Origin: Paralithodes platypus
Taxonomy: Eukaryota; Arthropoda; Malacostraca; Decapoda; Lithodidae
Reading direction: 5' to 3'
DNA: 64,000 nucleotides
NCBI GenBank assembly: GCA_032716605.1
Contig: CM064530.1
Span: 6,348,086-6,412,085 of the forward strand
Shown in pieces: positions 52,991 to 63,800 of the stretch. The notes beneath the pieces were generated by a model. The model did not search any database. It saw only the letters and a list, made by a program, of their open reading frames with translations, and was not told the origin of the DNA. A program made the translations under genes and the position numbers. The number at the start of each line of letters is the position of its first letter. Within the stretch, counting starts at the first letter, position 1.

Positions 52991-53068
52991 ATTATAGTAA
53001 AATATAATATAAAAACAACAAAGTCACCATTACTGAAGGGGTTATCGTGTGTGTCTATAGTCTTACTG

Positions 53069-53400
53069 TTAAGGGCAGATTTCCACTTGAGGGATTTTTT
53101 TCTTTACCCCCTTCTCCCTCATGTTTAGCCCCATTGCTTTTGAGATTTTAAGACGTTCGCCCCATTTGTTTGGCGATTTTAAGAACCCCGCCCCATTTGT
53201 CAATTTTAAGAGCATTCGTGACATTTAGGTGTCGATTTTTCCTAGCGAGCGATAGCGAGCCTGTAATTTAAGGGGAACCGGCCTTCGGCCGGGAAATTTT
53301 TCTATCGAAAAATGTACAACTTTATCTTGAAAGGGGGTCAAGGGGGAGTAATTTTAAGCTTGATGGAAGTCTAGGGAATCAACTATAAACCTTCCCTTAA
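53069..53400 (+). mobile_element. MITE (hairpin/TTAA family), complete
   Basis: gttaagggcagatttccact ... aaccttcccttaa. Interior: gaaccggccttcggccggga, tttttctatcgaaaaatgta. Its right TTAA is shared with the next element. Confidence 0.82.
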
Positions 53401-53822
53401 CCTGTACAGTGCCAGGGACGTCCTTTCCATCATATTCTGGCAAATGTTAGACGATTGTATTCAGTTTAACCCTTTCAAGCTCCAATACGCGTTTCTGTTA
53501 TGTTTCTGGCTACTATTAGACGATTTTATTCAGATTAGTAACGGTATATGGAAGTCAAAGGGTTGATTGAGATAGTATTTACCCTTTTAATACCCAAAGA
53601 TACTTCCTAAGCTGCATAAAAGCGTCTAAGGATAGCCAAAATAAACTGCTGAAACGCGTCAGAGCTTCAAAGGGGTAAGAAGGACCTCTAGCAATAATAA
53701 GGCTTCAAGATATGTCAACCCACCCTTTTAACTACCACAGATCCTCCCTAAGCTTCATATTATCGTCAACATATATAGCTAGAATAAAACATAGCACACG
53801 TCGCTGGTACTCAAAGGGTTAA
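53397..53822 (+). mobile_element. Foldback MITE with a second MITE nested at an internal TTAA
   Basis: The outer element runs ttaacctgtacagtgccagg to gtactcaaagggttaa. At 53466 its sequence cagtttaa is broken by the inner MITE and resumes taagaaggacctctagcaat. Confidence 0.8.
53466..53678 (+). mobile_element. Nested foldback MITE flanked by TTAA duplication
   Basis: ttaaccctttcaagctccaa ... cagagcttcaaaggggtaa. The flanking host sequence directly shows the TTAA target (right copy mutated to GTAA). Confidence 0.85.
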
Positions 53823-53852
53823 AGTGGGTCTTAAAACCAGGCTTATCACGAG

Positions 53853-54483
53853 TTGAGGGGGGATGTCCGTATTTATTGGCTCATTTATGTATATGTTATG
53901 TATATTTTATGTATATTTTATGTATATTTGTATCATTTTGTTTTTAGTTTCCTCCCTAGACCGCCTTCAAACAAAAAAAAAAAAAAAAAAAAAAAAAAAT
54001 CCAAGACCCTCCTTTAAGATAAATGTGTACATTTTTCGATAGAAAAATGTCTCGACCGAAGGCTGGATCCTCTTAAATTACAGGCTCGCTATCGCTCGCC
54101 AGGAAAAACCCGACACCTAAATGACACGAAAAGTCTTAATATTGACACAGAAAAGGGGCGAAAGATTTTAAAATCGCTAGACCTCCATCAAACTTTGACA
54201 AACACCCCCTAGACCCCCTTTCATGATAAATTTTTACATTTTTCGGTAGAAAAATGTCCTGGCCGACGGCCGGTTCCTTCTAAAATTAGAGCGTTCGCTA
54301 TCGCTCGCCATGAAACAATCGACACCTAAAGGCCACGAAAGGTCTTAATATTGATAACAAAATGAGGCGAAAAGTCTCAAAATCGCCAAACTAACGGAAC
54401 GTACATCTTAAAACCTCAAAACTAATATGCTAAACATGAGGGAGAAGCGCGGGGGTCCATAAAAAGCGAGTACTACCCCTTAA
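53853..54483 (-). mobile_element. Two adjoining hairpin-family MITE copies
   Basis: 53853-54178 starts ttgaggggggatgtccgta and includes a poly(A) of about 28. 54179-54483 starts inside the family at ctagacctccatc and ends tactaccccttaa. Each has its own cgctatcgctcgcca block. Confidence 0.7.
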
Positions 54484-54753
54484 GGTGTCATACCCTCTAT
54501 CTAATCGCGGAGCTTTTAATTTTATCTTGAAGGGGGAGGTAGAGTTGCTTTCTCTGAGCCCCCTTCTCCCTCATGTTGAATAGATAAACAAATAACACTT
54601 ACTCCCTTAACAATGGAGCTCTGAAAGGGTTAATACTGATCTATATTATTATTATTATTATTATATATATATATAAACCTCTTAAACACGCCATGCTGAT
54701 ACAAAAAATGATACATCCTTTTGACCTTTGCTGAAGATAAATTGAATGAGGTG

Positions 54754-54968
54754 TACAGTCGCACTAATAAGTCATGTCTCAGCTGTCATTACGTTTGGCT
54801 CGCTCTGTGCTGTATTAATGTCTGTCAGATGTTGAATAGAGTGGGTAAGTGTGGGAACATGTTTGTATATCTCACTGGAAGCGAATAAATCAAGCTTTAG
54901 ACATTGCTGATACCAATATTGATCGAAATGTTCTTGGTGCCGAGACATGACTTATTAGGCCGACTGTA
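54754..54968 (-). mobile_element. Mariner-like MITE
   Basis: tacagtcgcactaataagtc atgtctcagc ... gacatgacttattaggccga ctgta. 215 bp, reverse relative to 25175. Confidence 0.85.
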
Positions 54969-55208
54969 CAAGATTAGATAAGGTGTCACATTTCTTCACT
55001 CCTGATAAAGACTATGATTGTTGTTGGTCTGGATCAGTCTAATTCACCCTTTCCGTACCATGATCGCTTTTATTATTAAAGTGTATTATTATTATAGTTA
55101 TATTTATGTATTTAATGTATTATTTATTTATTTAATGTATGTATTATTATATTTACTTATTATGTGTTATGTGTATTTATAGTTTTATTTATGTATATTG
55201 TATGCGGC

Positions 55209-55535
55209 TTAAGGGGCAGATCTCCACTTGAGGGATTTTTTTCTTGACCCCTTTCTCCCTCATGTTTAGCCCCATTGCTTTTGATATTATAAAACGTTTG
55301 CCCCATTAGTTTAGCGATTTTAAGAACTTTCACCCCATATTAAGACCTTTCGTGCAATTCAGGTGTCGATTTTATCCTGGCGAGCGATAGCGAGCCTGTA
55401 ATTTAAGAGGAACCGGCCTTTGGCCGGGACATTTTTCTACCGAAAAATGTACAAATTTATCTTGAAAGGGACTCAAGGGGGTGTAATTTTAAGCTTGATG
55501 GAGGTCTAGGGAACAAACTAAATACCTCCCCTTAA
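55209..55535 (+). mobile_element. MITE (hairpin/TTAA family), complete
   Basis: cttaaggggcagatctccac ... aaatacctccccttaag. Same order as 53069-53400. Confidence 0.8.
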
Positions 55536-55741
55536 GGAGGTTCTGTGGTAGTAAGAATAAGGGTTAAGTGAGATAGTTCGAAGCCCCCCGCCCCTAAATA
55601 ACCACTTTCTCCTTAAACCGAAAAAAACATTCGTCTATCGCTCGCCACACGGTCTAGGAAGGGTGGTGCGGGGGGGGGTGGGGGGGGGAGGAGGACGGCA
55701 TTTAAAGGGAAAACACGTGAGGAGTTTAAAAGGGTGGGGCG

Positions 55742-55911
55742 CGGAGAGAGAGAAAGAGAGAGAGTGTGTGTGAGTGAGTGAGTGAGAGAGAGAGAGATTC
55801 AGATTCAGATTATTTTATTTCCATTTAATATACAATGGCTGTTCATACAATACAATCATCTTTAAACAAAATACATCGTAATCTTACATAAGCAGTGTCG
55901 GTAAAAATGTA

Positions 55912-55990
<79 letters not shown>
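55742..55990. repeat. (GA)n tracts flanking a unique patch
   Basis: GA/GAGT runs at 55742-55797 and a pure GA run of about 70 bases at 55917-55986. Between them is gattcagattattttatttc ... aaacaaaatacatcgtaatc. Confidence 0.9.
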
Positions 55991-56034
55991 TAGTTATAAA
56001 TACGACAGGAAATGGGACTTATACGCAGATGGCG

Positions 56035-56285
56035 GTTAAGGGGAGGTTTTTTGTTAGCTCCCTAGACCTCCATCATGTTATCAAAAATACACCCAAGATC
56101 CTTTGAGATAAGGCCGGTTCCTCCTAAATTACAGGCTCGCTTTCGCTCGCCAAAAAAATAGACACGTAAATGGCACAACAGATTTTTAAATTTGACAGAA
56201 AGGTCTTAAAATCGCCAAAGTAATGGGGCGAACGTCTTAAAATCTCAAAACAAATGGAAGGAACATACAGAGAACTTAAGGGAGA
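56035..56285 (-). mobile_element. MITE (hairpin/TTAA family), partial
   Basis: ttaaggggaggttttttgtt ... ctcgctttcgctcgcc ... ggggcgaacgtcttaaaatc. Ends decayed. Confidence 0.6.
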
Positions 56286-56439
56286 AAGAGTTAAACAAAA
56301 ATACAAACTAAAATAAAAAACTTCGAGCGAAGATGTGGCCTTTCGGGAAGGGTGGGAAAACCCCTATGTGTGTTTTCTGCCGTAGCGTCTTCAATATATA
56401 ATCAATATAGCCGCTTAGCATATACATTATGTACCCCGT

Positions 56440-56674
56440 ATGTGTACAGCGAGAGAATGACTAAGAAGGTGTACGAGAGCGAGGTGGAAGGACAGAGAGG
56501 AAGATGTGAACCGAAAGAGAGGTGGAAGGATGGAGTGAGGATGTATATGGATGAAGGCGGTGCTGGTTGGGAGGAGGGGCGTCGACTGACTGGGGACAGA
56601 GATGCATGGGGGCGGTTCGTTCGTGGCCACCCCTTCGGGGATCACGGTGTCAGGCAATAGATAGATAGATAGAT
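56440..56674 (+). mobile_element. LINE 3' end fragment with (ATAG)n tail
   Basis: RMTKKVYESEVEGQRGR, KERWKDGVRMYMDEGGAGWE and GHPFGDHGVRQ, then agatagatagatagat. The mariner-like MITE 56675-56888 begins in the tail. Confidence 0.75.
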
Positions 56675-56888
56675 GTACAGTCGGCCTAATAAGTCATGTC
56701 TGGGCTGTCATTATGTTTGGCTTGCTCTGTGCTGTATTAATGTCTGTCAGATGTTGAATAGGGTGGGTAAATGTAGGAACATGTTTGTATATCTCACTCA
56801 AAAAGAAGAAATCACGTGTAAATATTGCTGATACCAATTATTGATCAAAACCTAATTGGTGCCGAGACACCACTTATTAGCGCCGTCC
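56675..56888 (-). mobile_element. Mariner-like MITE
   Basis: tacagtcggcctaataagtc ... ccgagacaccacttattagc gc. Confidence 0.8.
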
Positions 56889-57078
56889 TTTTAACTTAAT
56901 TGTTGCTACTATTAGACGATTGTATTCAGTCTAAAAAGGGCCTCCAGTAATTAACAGGCTTCGTACTATCTCTTAACCCTTTTTTTACTACCACAGATCC
57001 TTCTTAAACTGCACAAAATCGTCTAAATATAGCTAGAATAAATTTTAGAAGACGTCGCCGGTACAAAAGGGGATATGG
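56889..57078. mobile_element. Foldback MITE, TTAA family, degenerate
   Basis: gctactattagacgattgta ... gcacaaaatcgtctaaatat ... gacgtcgccggtacaaaagg. Confidence 0.65.
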
Positions 57079-57261
57079 GGAGATTTTTTTTTTTTTTCAC
57101 CAACCAACTTCACATCTAAACTCAATTAATGAAATCAACTAATACATGTGGCACTCCGAGGACTAGACCCCAGGATACTCACATCGAAATTCCGCGCACT
57201 ATGCATTATGCTATCAATATGCAATGACCTCTTCAATAACATAGGGAGTTTTTGTCATGCG

Positions 57262-57490
57262 TTAAGGGGGTAGTACTCGCTTTGTCTGGATCCCCTTCTC
57301 CCTCATGTTTAGCATATTAGTTTTGAGGTTTTTAGACGTTCGCTCCGTTAGTTTGTTGATTTTGAGACCTTTCGCCTCATTTTGTTTGTCAATATGACCT
57401 TTCGTGCCCTTCAGGTGTCGATTTTTCTGGCGAGCGATAGTGAGCCTCTAATTTTAGAAGGAACTGGCCTTCGGCCAGGAATTTTTTAAC
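57262..57490 (+). mobile_element. MITE (hairpin/TTAA family), left two thirds
   Basis: gttaagggggtagtactcgc ... ggaactggccttcggccagg; the right third is absent. Confidence 0.7.
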
Positions 57491-57864
57491 ACATCTAACA
57501 CTAAAATCGTTGTTCCAAAATAGACAGGCAAGAAATCGTATAGCTTAAAAAAAAAAAAAAAAAAAAGGGCTAGAGCAAATGGGCTGTAGATTTCCACACC
57601 TATTCCTTTAATTAGCCTCGCAGACTCTTCTCAAATGGTAGAATGATTAGCTTGATTACTCTATAGTAACATTTTGAGTTATAGGGGACATATTAGTACC
57701 TTTTTTTGGCCTAATTGTAATGAATCTACCAGTAGTAATAGTATTAGTAGGCTATAGTCTGTTTCTTTTCAACTGACGGGAAATTGAAAAGTTCCCATCA
57801 AAATGTATCCGTTATTTGGAAGGTTTTGTAGTGAAATAGGGTGTTAAAATTATATAAACTTGGT

Positions 57865-57990
57865 CTTTATATGATGCAGAGACGTAGTAGTTTCATATTT
57901 GTACATTAAATATCAAGAAATTAGCTGTTACGGGATTCAATTGATCGTCAGCTGAAAAGAAAGAGTATAGTAGATTAGTAGCACTAGTTT
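57865..57990. repeat. Unexpanded homologue of the 42-bp minisatellite locus
   Basis: gatgcagagacgtagtagtt tcatatttgtacattaaata tc continues like the right flank of the array at 10317-10400 (attaagtattgagaactcag, gttgccaaggaattcagttt). Only one partial unit is present. Confidence 0.65.
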
Positions 57991-58082
57991 ATTTGTGACC
58001 CGCAGAGGGCTGTTTTCGGTCACATGATAAATGAGGGTTGTGGAATTATCACTTCAATATTCTAGCTTTGCATACTACACAC

Positions 58083-58308
58083 GTACAGTCACTCATAGAA
58101 ATTCCTGGACCTCACCTATTCCTAATTAGGGTACGTAGTGTATCTCTGCAAACGAATTTATGAATATATTCGTTATATACATCAACTACAAAACAATATA
58201 TATTATTTATTGAAAAGCAAGTTTCATCCAGAAATCAATCCACATACAATTGCACAAAGAAAAACATAGGGGGTCCACGATTTTTTAATATAAGTGACTG
58301 TACCACCC
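58083..58308. mobile_element. MITE with TACAGTCACT.. inverted ends
   Basis: tacagtcactcatagaaatt ... ttaatataagtgactgta, about 226 bp: mariner/Tc1-style TA-flanked ends, distinct interior from the other family. Confidence 0.65.
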
Positions 58309-58363
58309 AAATTCCATGTTATCAGCTGTATGACTCCACTCCAATCGGCCTCATGTGCCTATG

Positions 58364-58720
58364 TTAAGGGGGTAGTACTCGCTTTTTATGGACCCCCTTC
58401 TCCCTCACATTTATCATATTAGTTTTGAGGTTTTAAGACGTTCGTTCCGTATGGTTTATCGATGTTTAGACCTTTCGCCTCATTTGCTGTTCAATATTAA
58501 GACTTTGCGTGGCCTTTAGGTGTCGATTTTTTCCTGGCGAGCATCTAATTTAAGAAGGTATAGCTGCCTTAGGGCGGGAAATGTTTCTACCGAAAAATTT
58601 ACAAATTTATCTTGAAAGGGGGTCTAGGTTTTTTGTTCTAATCTTGATGGAGGTCTAGCGAGGAAACCCAAAAATGGATTAAAAAATAAATAGACCAAAA
58701 ACCAAACACTACCCCCTTAA
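58364..58720 (+). mobile_element. MITE (hairpin/TTAA family), reference full-length copy
   Basis: ttaagggggtagtactcgct ... ccaaacactacccccttaa: 357 bp with 13-bp inverted ends bounded by TTAA. Interior order: cccttctccctca, ttaagacgttcg, agacctttcgcctcatt, ttaggtgtcgattttttcct ggcgagc, gaaatgtttctaccgaaaaa, cttgatggaggtctag. Confidence 0.85.
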
Positions 58721-58968
58721 CACGTTCTTGCCAGGAAAACTGATATCGATTATTTAACTCGGCATTACTCCCAGCAGTCACGATATGGGCGGGGTGATGC
58801 CAATTTTGACGGAGATAGTTCCATTATTCCTCTGTATTTATGGGTAAAATAATAACAAGGAACCGCAAAACATAGAGATATAGTGAAGATGGGGTTAGGG
58901 GTTCTGCTATAGTGGGTTTAAATGCCGACCATGGTTCATTGACTGATCAGTGAACCTTTGATCGCAAA

Positions 58969-59163
58969 ATGGCAACATCGTCAGGCTTGCCCTTGAAAGC
59001 TGAAGCTGACGTTTACGACTTGCCAACTTCAAATTTACCATTCCTCATGTCTCAAAAGTCTGTTTTCCATTTGAAGTTGTGGAAAACGTGCCTTATAATC
59101 GAAGTTGACTGGGGTTATCCAAAAAATCCAAAACAATATAGGCTATACTGGTATCCTGCGTAA
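58969..59163 (+). CDS. Possible small single-exon ORF (64 residues), unidentified
   Basis: ATG in a good context (gcaaaATGG). Encodes MATSSGLPLKAEADVYDLPT ... LKLWKTCLIIEVDWGYPKNP and ends YWYPA. It lies outside recognised repeats, with no signal peptide, membrane segment or known motif. It may be a chance frame; no neighbouring splice-compatible exons were found. Confidence 0.2.
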   Translation: MATSSGLPLKAEADVYDLPTSNLPFLMSQKSVFHLKLWKTCLIIEVDWGYPKNPKQYRLYWYPA

Positions 59164-59913
59164 TGGCGGCTGTACGTATATAGCCTACGCCCCAACTTAT
59201 CAACTGGAATTCCTGTCTCTCAAAGCAATATTGTTAATTTAAAGTTAATATTAATACTTCCTCATCCCCAAATAAGTCTGGTTATTAAATAAAACTACAA
59301 AAACGAGACGGGTATATTGCATAAATGGTGACAGATCTCTGACAGCCCGTATCCACACCCAAATGGTCTAGGGCTACGGAAAGAAGTAAGGGGCTACCCT
59401 TCATTTGTTCAATAGATATTCGCTAACATGGGATAAATTAGACAGGTTGGAAAATATATAGTAATCTTGCGTAAAAGTTTAGAAGATTTTGAATCTAGCG
59501 CGGTAGGAATAGGGTGTTCTATACGGAAGATATTTCATTCTAGCTTGTATGTGCACCATGTTGTCAACCTCTCGTTGTATTCGTTGTCGTTTTCTGTTGT
59601 TACTTTCAGAATTTTTGTAAGTATCATTATTGAAAATACATTGAATACATTGAAAGAACAAACAAACCATAAATACTTAAAATATATAATAGTTCGCAAG
59701 CAACGGAGAGTAGACAATATGGCGATAAAAATATCACGTTGATTCGATTTTCCCGGTAAAAAAATCCCGGATAGGAAGCCTTTGTTGCTGCGCAGGACCG
59801 CTAGGTGGCAGCAGTTGCAGGCAGCGTGGGGCAGGAGAGAGAGAGAACCAGTCTGTGAAACTCCTATTTTCTTCTCGTCCGCCGCCGCCAAATGGGAGTT
59901 CATCAGTGAAACG

Positions 59914-60033
59914 ATGAGCATGGAAGGCTGTGTTCATCTTTCCGAGTTCAAATCGACGAAAGGGACGCAGCCATTCCGCATAATTTACAGCTTCTTCGTC
60001 TTCTGCACGAGTAAAGCGGCGCGCCAGCAGAAG
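59914..60033 (+). CDS. First coding exon of a probable USP22/non-stop ubiquitin hydrolase
   Basis: 40 codons, MSMEGCVHLSEFKSTKGTQP then FRIIYSFFVFCTSKAARQQK, ending phase 0 at a strong donor (AAG|gtgagg). GC.HL..FK......R.IY..FV......AR..K resembles the start of the zinc-finger ubiquitin-binding (ZnF-UBP) domain of USP22, the SAGA-complex histone H2B deubiquitinase. C6 and H8 would be the first zinc ligands. Starts at 59914 or 59920 are equally possible. The region around it is GC-richer, consistent with a promoter/first exon. No second exon was found in the remaining 3.9 kb, so the catalytic part is beyond the window. The identification rests on this short segment only. Confidence 0.6.
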
Positions 60034-62139
60034 GTGAGGTCCCGTCAGCTGATCGGGGCGCCGCGGTTTCTAGAGGGCCCCCACCCTTCTTGTTTTCCTG
60101 CTTTTAATCCATAAGTAATGCACCCCCGCCCCCGATTCTGCCTTCAATCCCCCTTTCGGCGCCCGGGCTTGCCTTGGGTGGGGTCTTAGAAAGAATCTGA
60201 AGGCCATTGGGGCGTTTTCAGGAGACGTTTGCATTTGACAAGAAGCTTTGTTTTGGGTGGTGGTGACCGATCAGCTGAGAGGGGCGGGTTGCCAGTGCTC
60301 GCAGCCCGGGGAAATTACTGTGGATTTTCGCTCTATGGGACATGCTCTTTTATTCCTCCCTCAATAAAGATTCCTGATGATATACATGTTTAGTTATTCA
60401 TTATATAGGGGAAATTAAGGGTTATCCTGTGTTGCTATGAGGTTAGCGGGGTAAATAAGAGTGTTGCCATAACCCCAAAAGATTTTCATTCATATCTTAT
60501 CAGACGCGGGTTTGTCAGGTGAATCATTTGTTTTGACGTGAGCTCGGAAGGAAGTACCAAGAAGCGGCCGGGGGATCGATGATTAATATACAATAAAGAA
60601 AGTCCATTTCATAAAGGCTGTATCGCAGATATTTAGAGTTTTTCTTAACTGGGCTGTCCGACATTGGTTTGAAGTTTGATGACCTTGTTGCGTACCTATT
60701 TTCTTAGGCCTAAGGCAATTTGGAGGCTTTCATGTTTTACAAAGGAAATGCTCTGCAATGAAGGGACTAATGAATATGGTGTAGCCTAATTACAGTCCAC
60801 CTAGAATGTAAAACAGTGACCTTGTCATTGTCTGCTGCTTTCCTTCTTAAGTCTTAAGATCTATTTATATTTATTAATTAATAGGCTAGGCCTACGTTTA
60901 TTTTTTTTTATTTTTTTTTTATTGTGTGTTAGGAGGGTGTTATTTACTGGTTAGGCTGCTCGTTTTTCAGACTGCAGAACAACTAGGCCAACTTATTTAT
61001 TTGTTTAATTTTGTATTTATAGGTTTAGGCTAGCCTATTATGGTGTATTTTATTTTGAGGAAAGCAGTTTTTATTGCCAATTTAATTGTTAATTGAAATT
61101 CCGATACAATGAACAATCCAGGGGAGAGTTTGTGAATGTGGGGTTTTGGGTGGGGGATAATATGAGAATAACTGAAATTATAATGCAGCAACGTGAAACA
61201 AAAAAAATCAAATTGTGAACATCCAAGCCAAGTTTTGGCAAAAGTTGGGGGATGGATGTAGAGTTCGGGCGTACGGTCGTCATTATTTACATGAGGTGAT
61301 CGCCGCAGTCGCACTTACGTTCCCATCTATTTCGACGCTATATTTTCTGCTATTTGCCCCCTGTCATTACTACATGAATACTAGGTTAGGTTAGGTTAAA
61401 ATAGACGGGAACATGATGGGAAAGGTCCGACGCCACTACGCGTAATGTAAACAAAGATGGCGGTACGCCCGCTCACTACATCCTACCCAAAGTTGGTTTG
61501 TATATTGGCATTTTTTCAGTCCAAAAACTACAAAATTGTAAAAAACTAAGTTGGCTCGGATTTGACTAATTTTCCGAGTAACAAAACCTACAATAAGAAA
61601 ATAATCGGATTTTACCAATTTTCAGAGTACAAAAACACTAAAATTGTTAAAAAAGATGGCTCAGATTGGGGCAATGTTCAGATTTCAGAGTCAACCGTAG
61701 GATCCACGATGGCCTGAGGCCCTCATCCCCCTGTGACCTATTGAAATATTAATGTATTTAGAACAGTAGGCCTAATGGGATAACCTAGTACTGTATATTA
61801 GTGCACTATTTATGAATGTAAAATGTAAAAATATATTGTAACCTATTGAAATATACATACTGTACAGGTCTACCCGCTACACAGGATTATACCTAATAAT
61901 CTTCCTGGCCTAACAGCTTGGTTGTGGGATCCACAATGGGTGATCTATTGAAATAGATATAATTAAAGGCGTCTTGCGCCGCACTATTAGAAACAATTTA
62001 TTAGGGAAAATAGGGACCAACAGACTCCATATTTTTCTCATTCCCTTAGGCAAGAGATCCTGTGGACATTGGTAGTTTGCCTTTATATACATCAGGTAAC
62101 TAAAGGTCACCTGGCCCCACCAACCCAGATTTAATTTAG
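60034..62139 (+). other. Presumed first intron of the USP22-like gene
   Basis: GC-rich at its start, then AT-rich. Contains a TTAGG/gacgggaacatgat repeat at 61370-61480 and a partial GTAGCGGG-family MITE at 61788-61900. No exon encoding the remaining ZnF-UBP cysteines was seen. Confidence 0.45.
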
Positions 62140-62215
62140 GACGTGAGACTGTAACCACGCTCTCTGTGGACGAAGCGGTCTTTAAACTTTTATGTACAGC
62201 ATGTATGTACGGGTT
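62140..62215 (+). mobile_element. LINE 3' UTR fragment
   Basis: ggacgtgagactgtaaccac, gtctttaaacttttatgta and a tgtatgta tail, as at 27058-27122. Confidence 0.6.
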
Positions 62216-62285
62216 GCCTGCCAGACAAAGTGTGTCTCATCCACCCGTCCCTTATAGTTCCCTCTTAAAGCTGTATATTTTATGT

Positions 62286-62639
62286 TTAAAGGGATAGTAC
62301 TCTATTTTTGGTCTATATATGTTTTTAGTTTCCTAGCTAGACCTCCATCAAGCTTAAAATTACACCCCCTTGACCCCCCTTCAAGATAAATTTATACATT
62401 TTTCGATAGAAAAATTTCCCGGCCAAAGGCCGGTTCCTCTTAAAATTACAGGCTCGCTTTCGCTCGCCAGGAAATAATCGACACCTAAATGGCACGAAAG
62501 GTCTTGAAATTGACAACGAAATGAGGCGAAAGGTCTCAAAATCGCCAAACTAATTGAAGGAACGTCTTAAAATCTCAAAACTAATACGCTAAACACGAAA
62601 GAGAAGGAGGTCCATAAAAAGCGAGTAGTACCCCCTCAA
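62286..62639 (-). mobile_element. MITE (hairpin/TTAA family), complete reverse copy
   Basis: tttaaagggatagtactcta ... gagtagtaccccctcaa. Internal ttcccggccaaaggccggtt hairpin and ggctcgctttcgctcgccag. Confidence 0.82.
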
Positions 62640-62767
62640 GATGATAAAAGGTGTACCATAAATACAAAGCCGCAGGATGTTTTAAAGGTCAAACAAAGCT
62701 GAGATAAAAGTAAAGTACAGTAATGTTGTTTTAGAGCATGAAACTTGAGCCTATGAATTCATATTAT

Positions 62768-62865
62768 TTCACCAACCAACTTTACTTCTAAGCTCAATTA
62801 ATTAAATCAACAAATACATATGGCACTCCAAGGACTCGAACCTAGGATACTCGCACCAAAATATA
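62768..62865 (-). mobile_element. tRNA-derived SINE, reverse copy
   Basis: caccaaccaactttacttct ... ggcactccaaggactcgaac ctagg; matches 52845-52990 in reverse. Confidence 0.55.
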
Positions 62866-63214
62866 ATGGCAAACTTAAATTAAGCAAAAAGTTGATAGAT
62901 AGAAAGCTTTTAATATATAAATGGTTAGTTATGTAGAGCAGATTAACCAGACCACTGAGCTCCATACTGATATTTAGTATTGATAAATATGCTCAATGTA
63001 ATATATTTGGCTATTGGATAATAGTGAAATACTGTAAAGGCAAAAACAATACAATGGAAGTTGACATGAATAATAATTTGCATTTTGAAAGGAAGAGTAA
63101 TCAATAAAAATTTGAAAGTCAATGAGTGTTGCTTCAAACATTATTATGAAATGAAACATGGGCAGCAAATTATATGAAACACTAAAATTAAAATAATGAG
63201 AAGTCATTTTAGCT

Positions 63215-63420
63215 TGAAAGCCTTTCGCCAAATTTCTTTGTTAATATTAATACTTTGTGTATTTTAGGTGTCGATTCTTTCCTGGCGAGCGATAGCGAGT
63301 GAGCCCGTAATTTGAGAGGAACCGGCTTTGGCCGGGACATTATTATTTCAAAACTTTTGTTTCAATTTTGATGGAGGTCTAGGGAGGAAAACAAAAAAAA
63401 TACGCCCATCCCCCCCTTAA
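63215..63420 (+). mobile_element. MITE (hairpin/TTAA family), right part
   Basis: taggtgtcgattctttcctg gcgagcgatagcgag ... cttaa end at 63417-63420; the left end is missing. Confidence 0.65.
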
Positions 63421-63549
63421 CCTAAGAAGTGCGCATGGGGGGTATGAGACGCCACACTCCTGTGCTGACGTATTTGAGCTGTTCCCATCACTAACATCGT
63501 TATTTTACCATAAATAGCATTAATACTTATCCATATGCGCCTATTATAG

Positions 63550-63800
63550 GTTGTTGTTGTTGTTCCTCCCCAAGCTGCCTGGCCGAACAGCCCCAAGGCC
63601 CCGAGCAAGGCCAAGGCCATAACCGAGCGCCCCCACAGAACCCTCCCCGCCGACCACAATAAAGCCTGGGTGACCAAAGCCACTCCATGGCGGGGAGCTG
63701 AGGAGGGTGCGGAAATGCCCGGGAAACCAAAGCCCCACCCAGGGCCCAGGGCCCTGTGCCCCTCAGCAATTATGAAGAGAAAGTTGAGGGGCAAGGGAAA
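63550..63800 (+). repeat. GC-rich dispersed repeat, copy 2
   Basis: About 85 percent similar by eye to 38225-38470 over 240 bp (ggccgaacagccccaaggcc; aaggccataaccgagcgccc; atgaagagaaagttgagggg). Reverse-strand frames of up to 149 codons here belong to the repeat. Confidence 0.7.
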
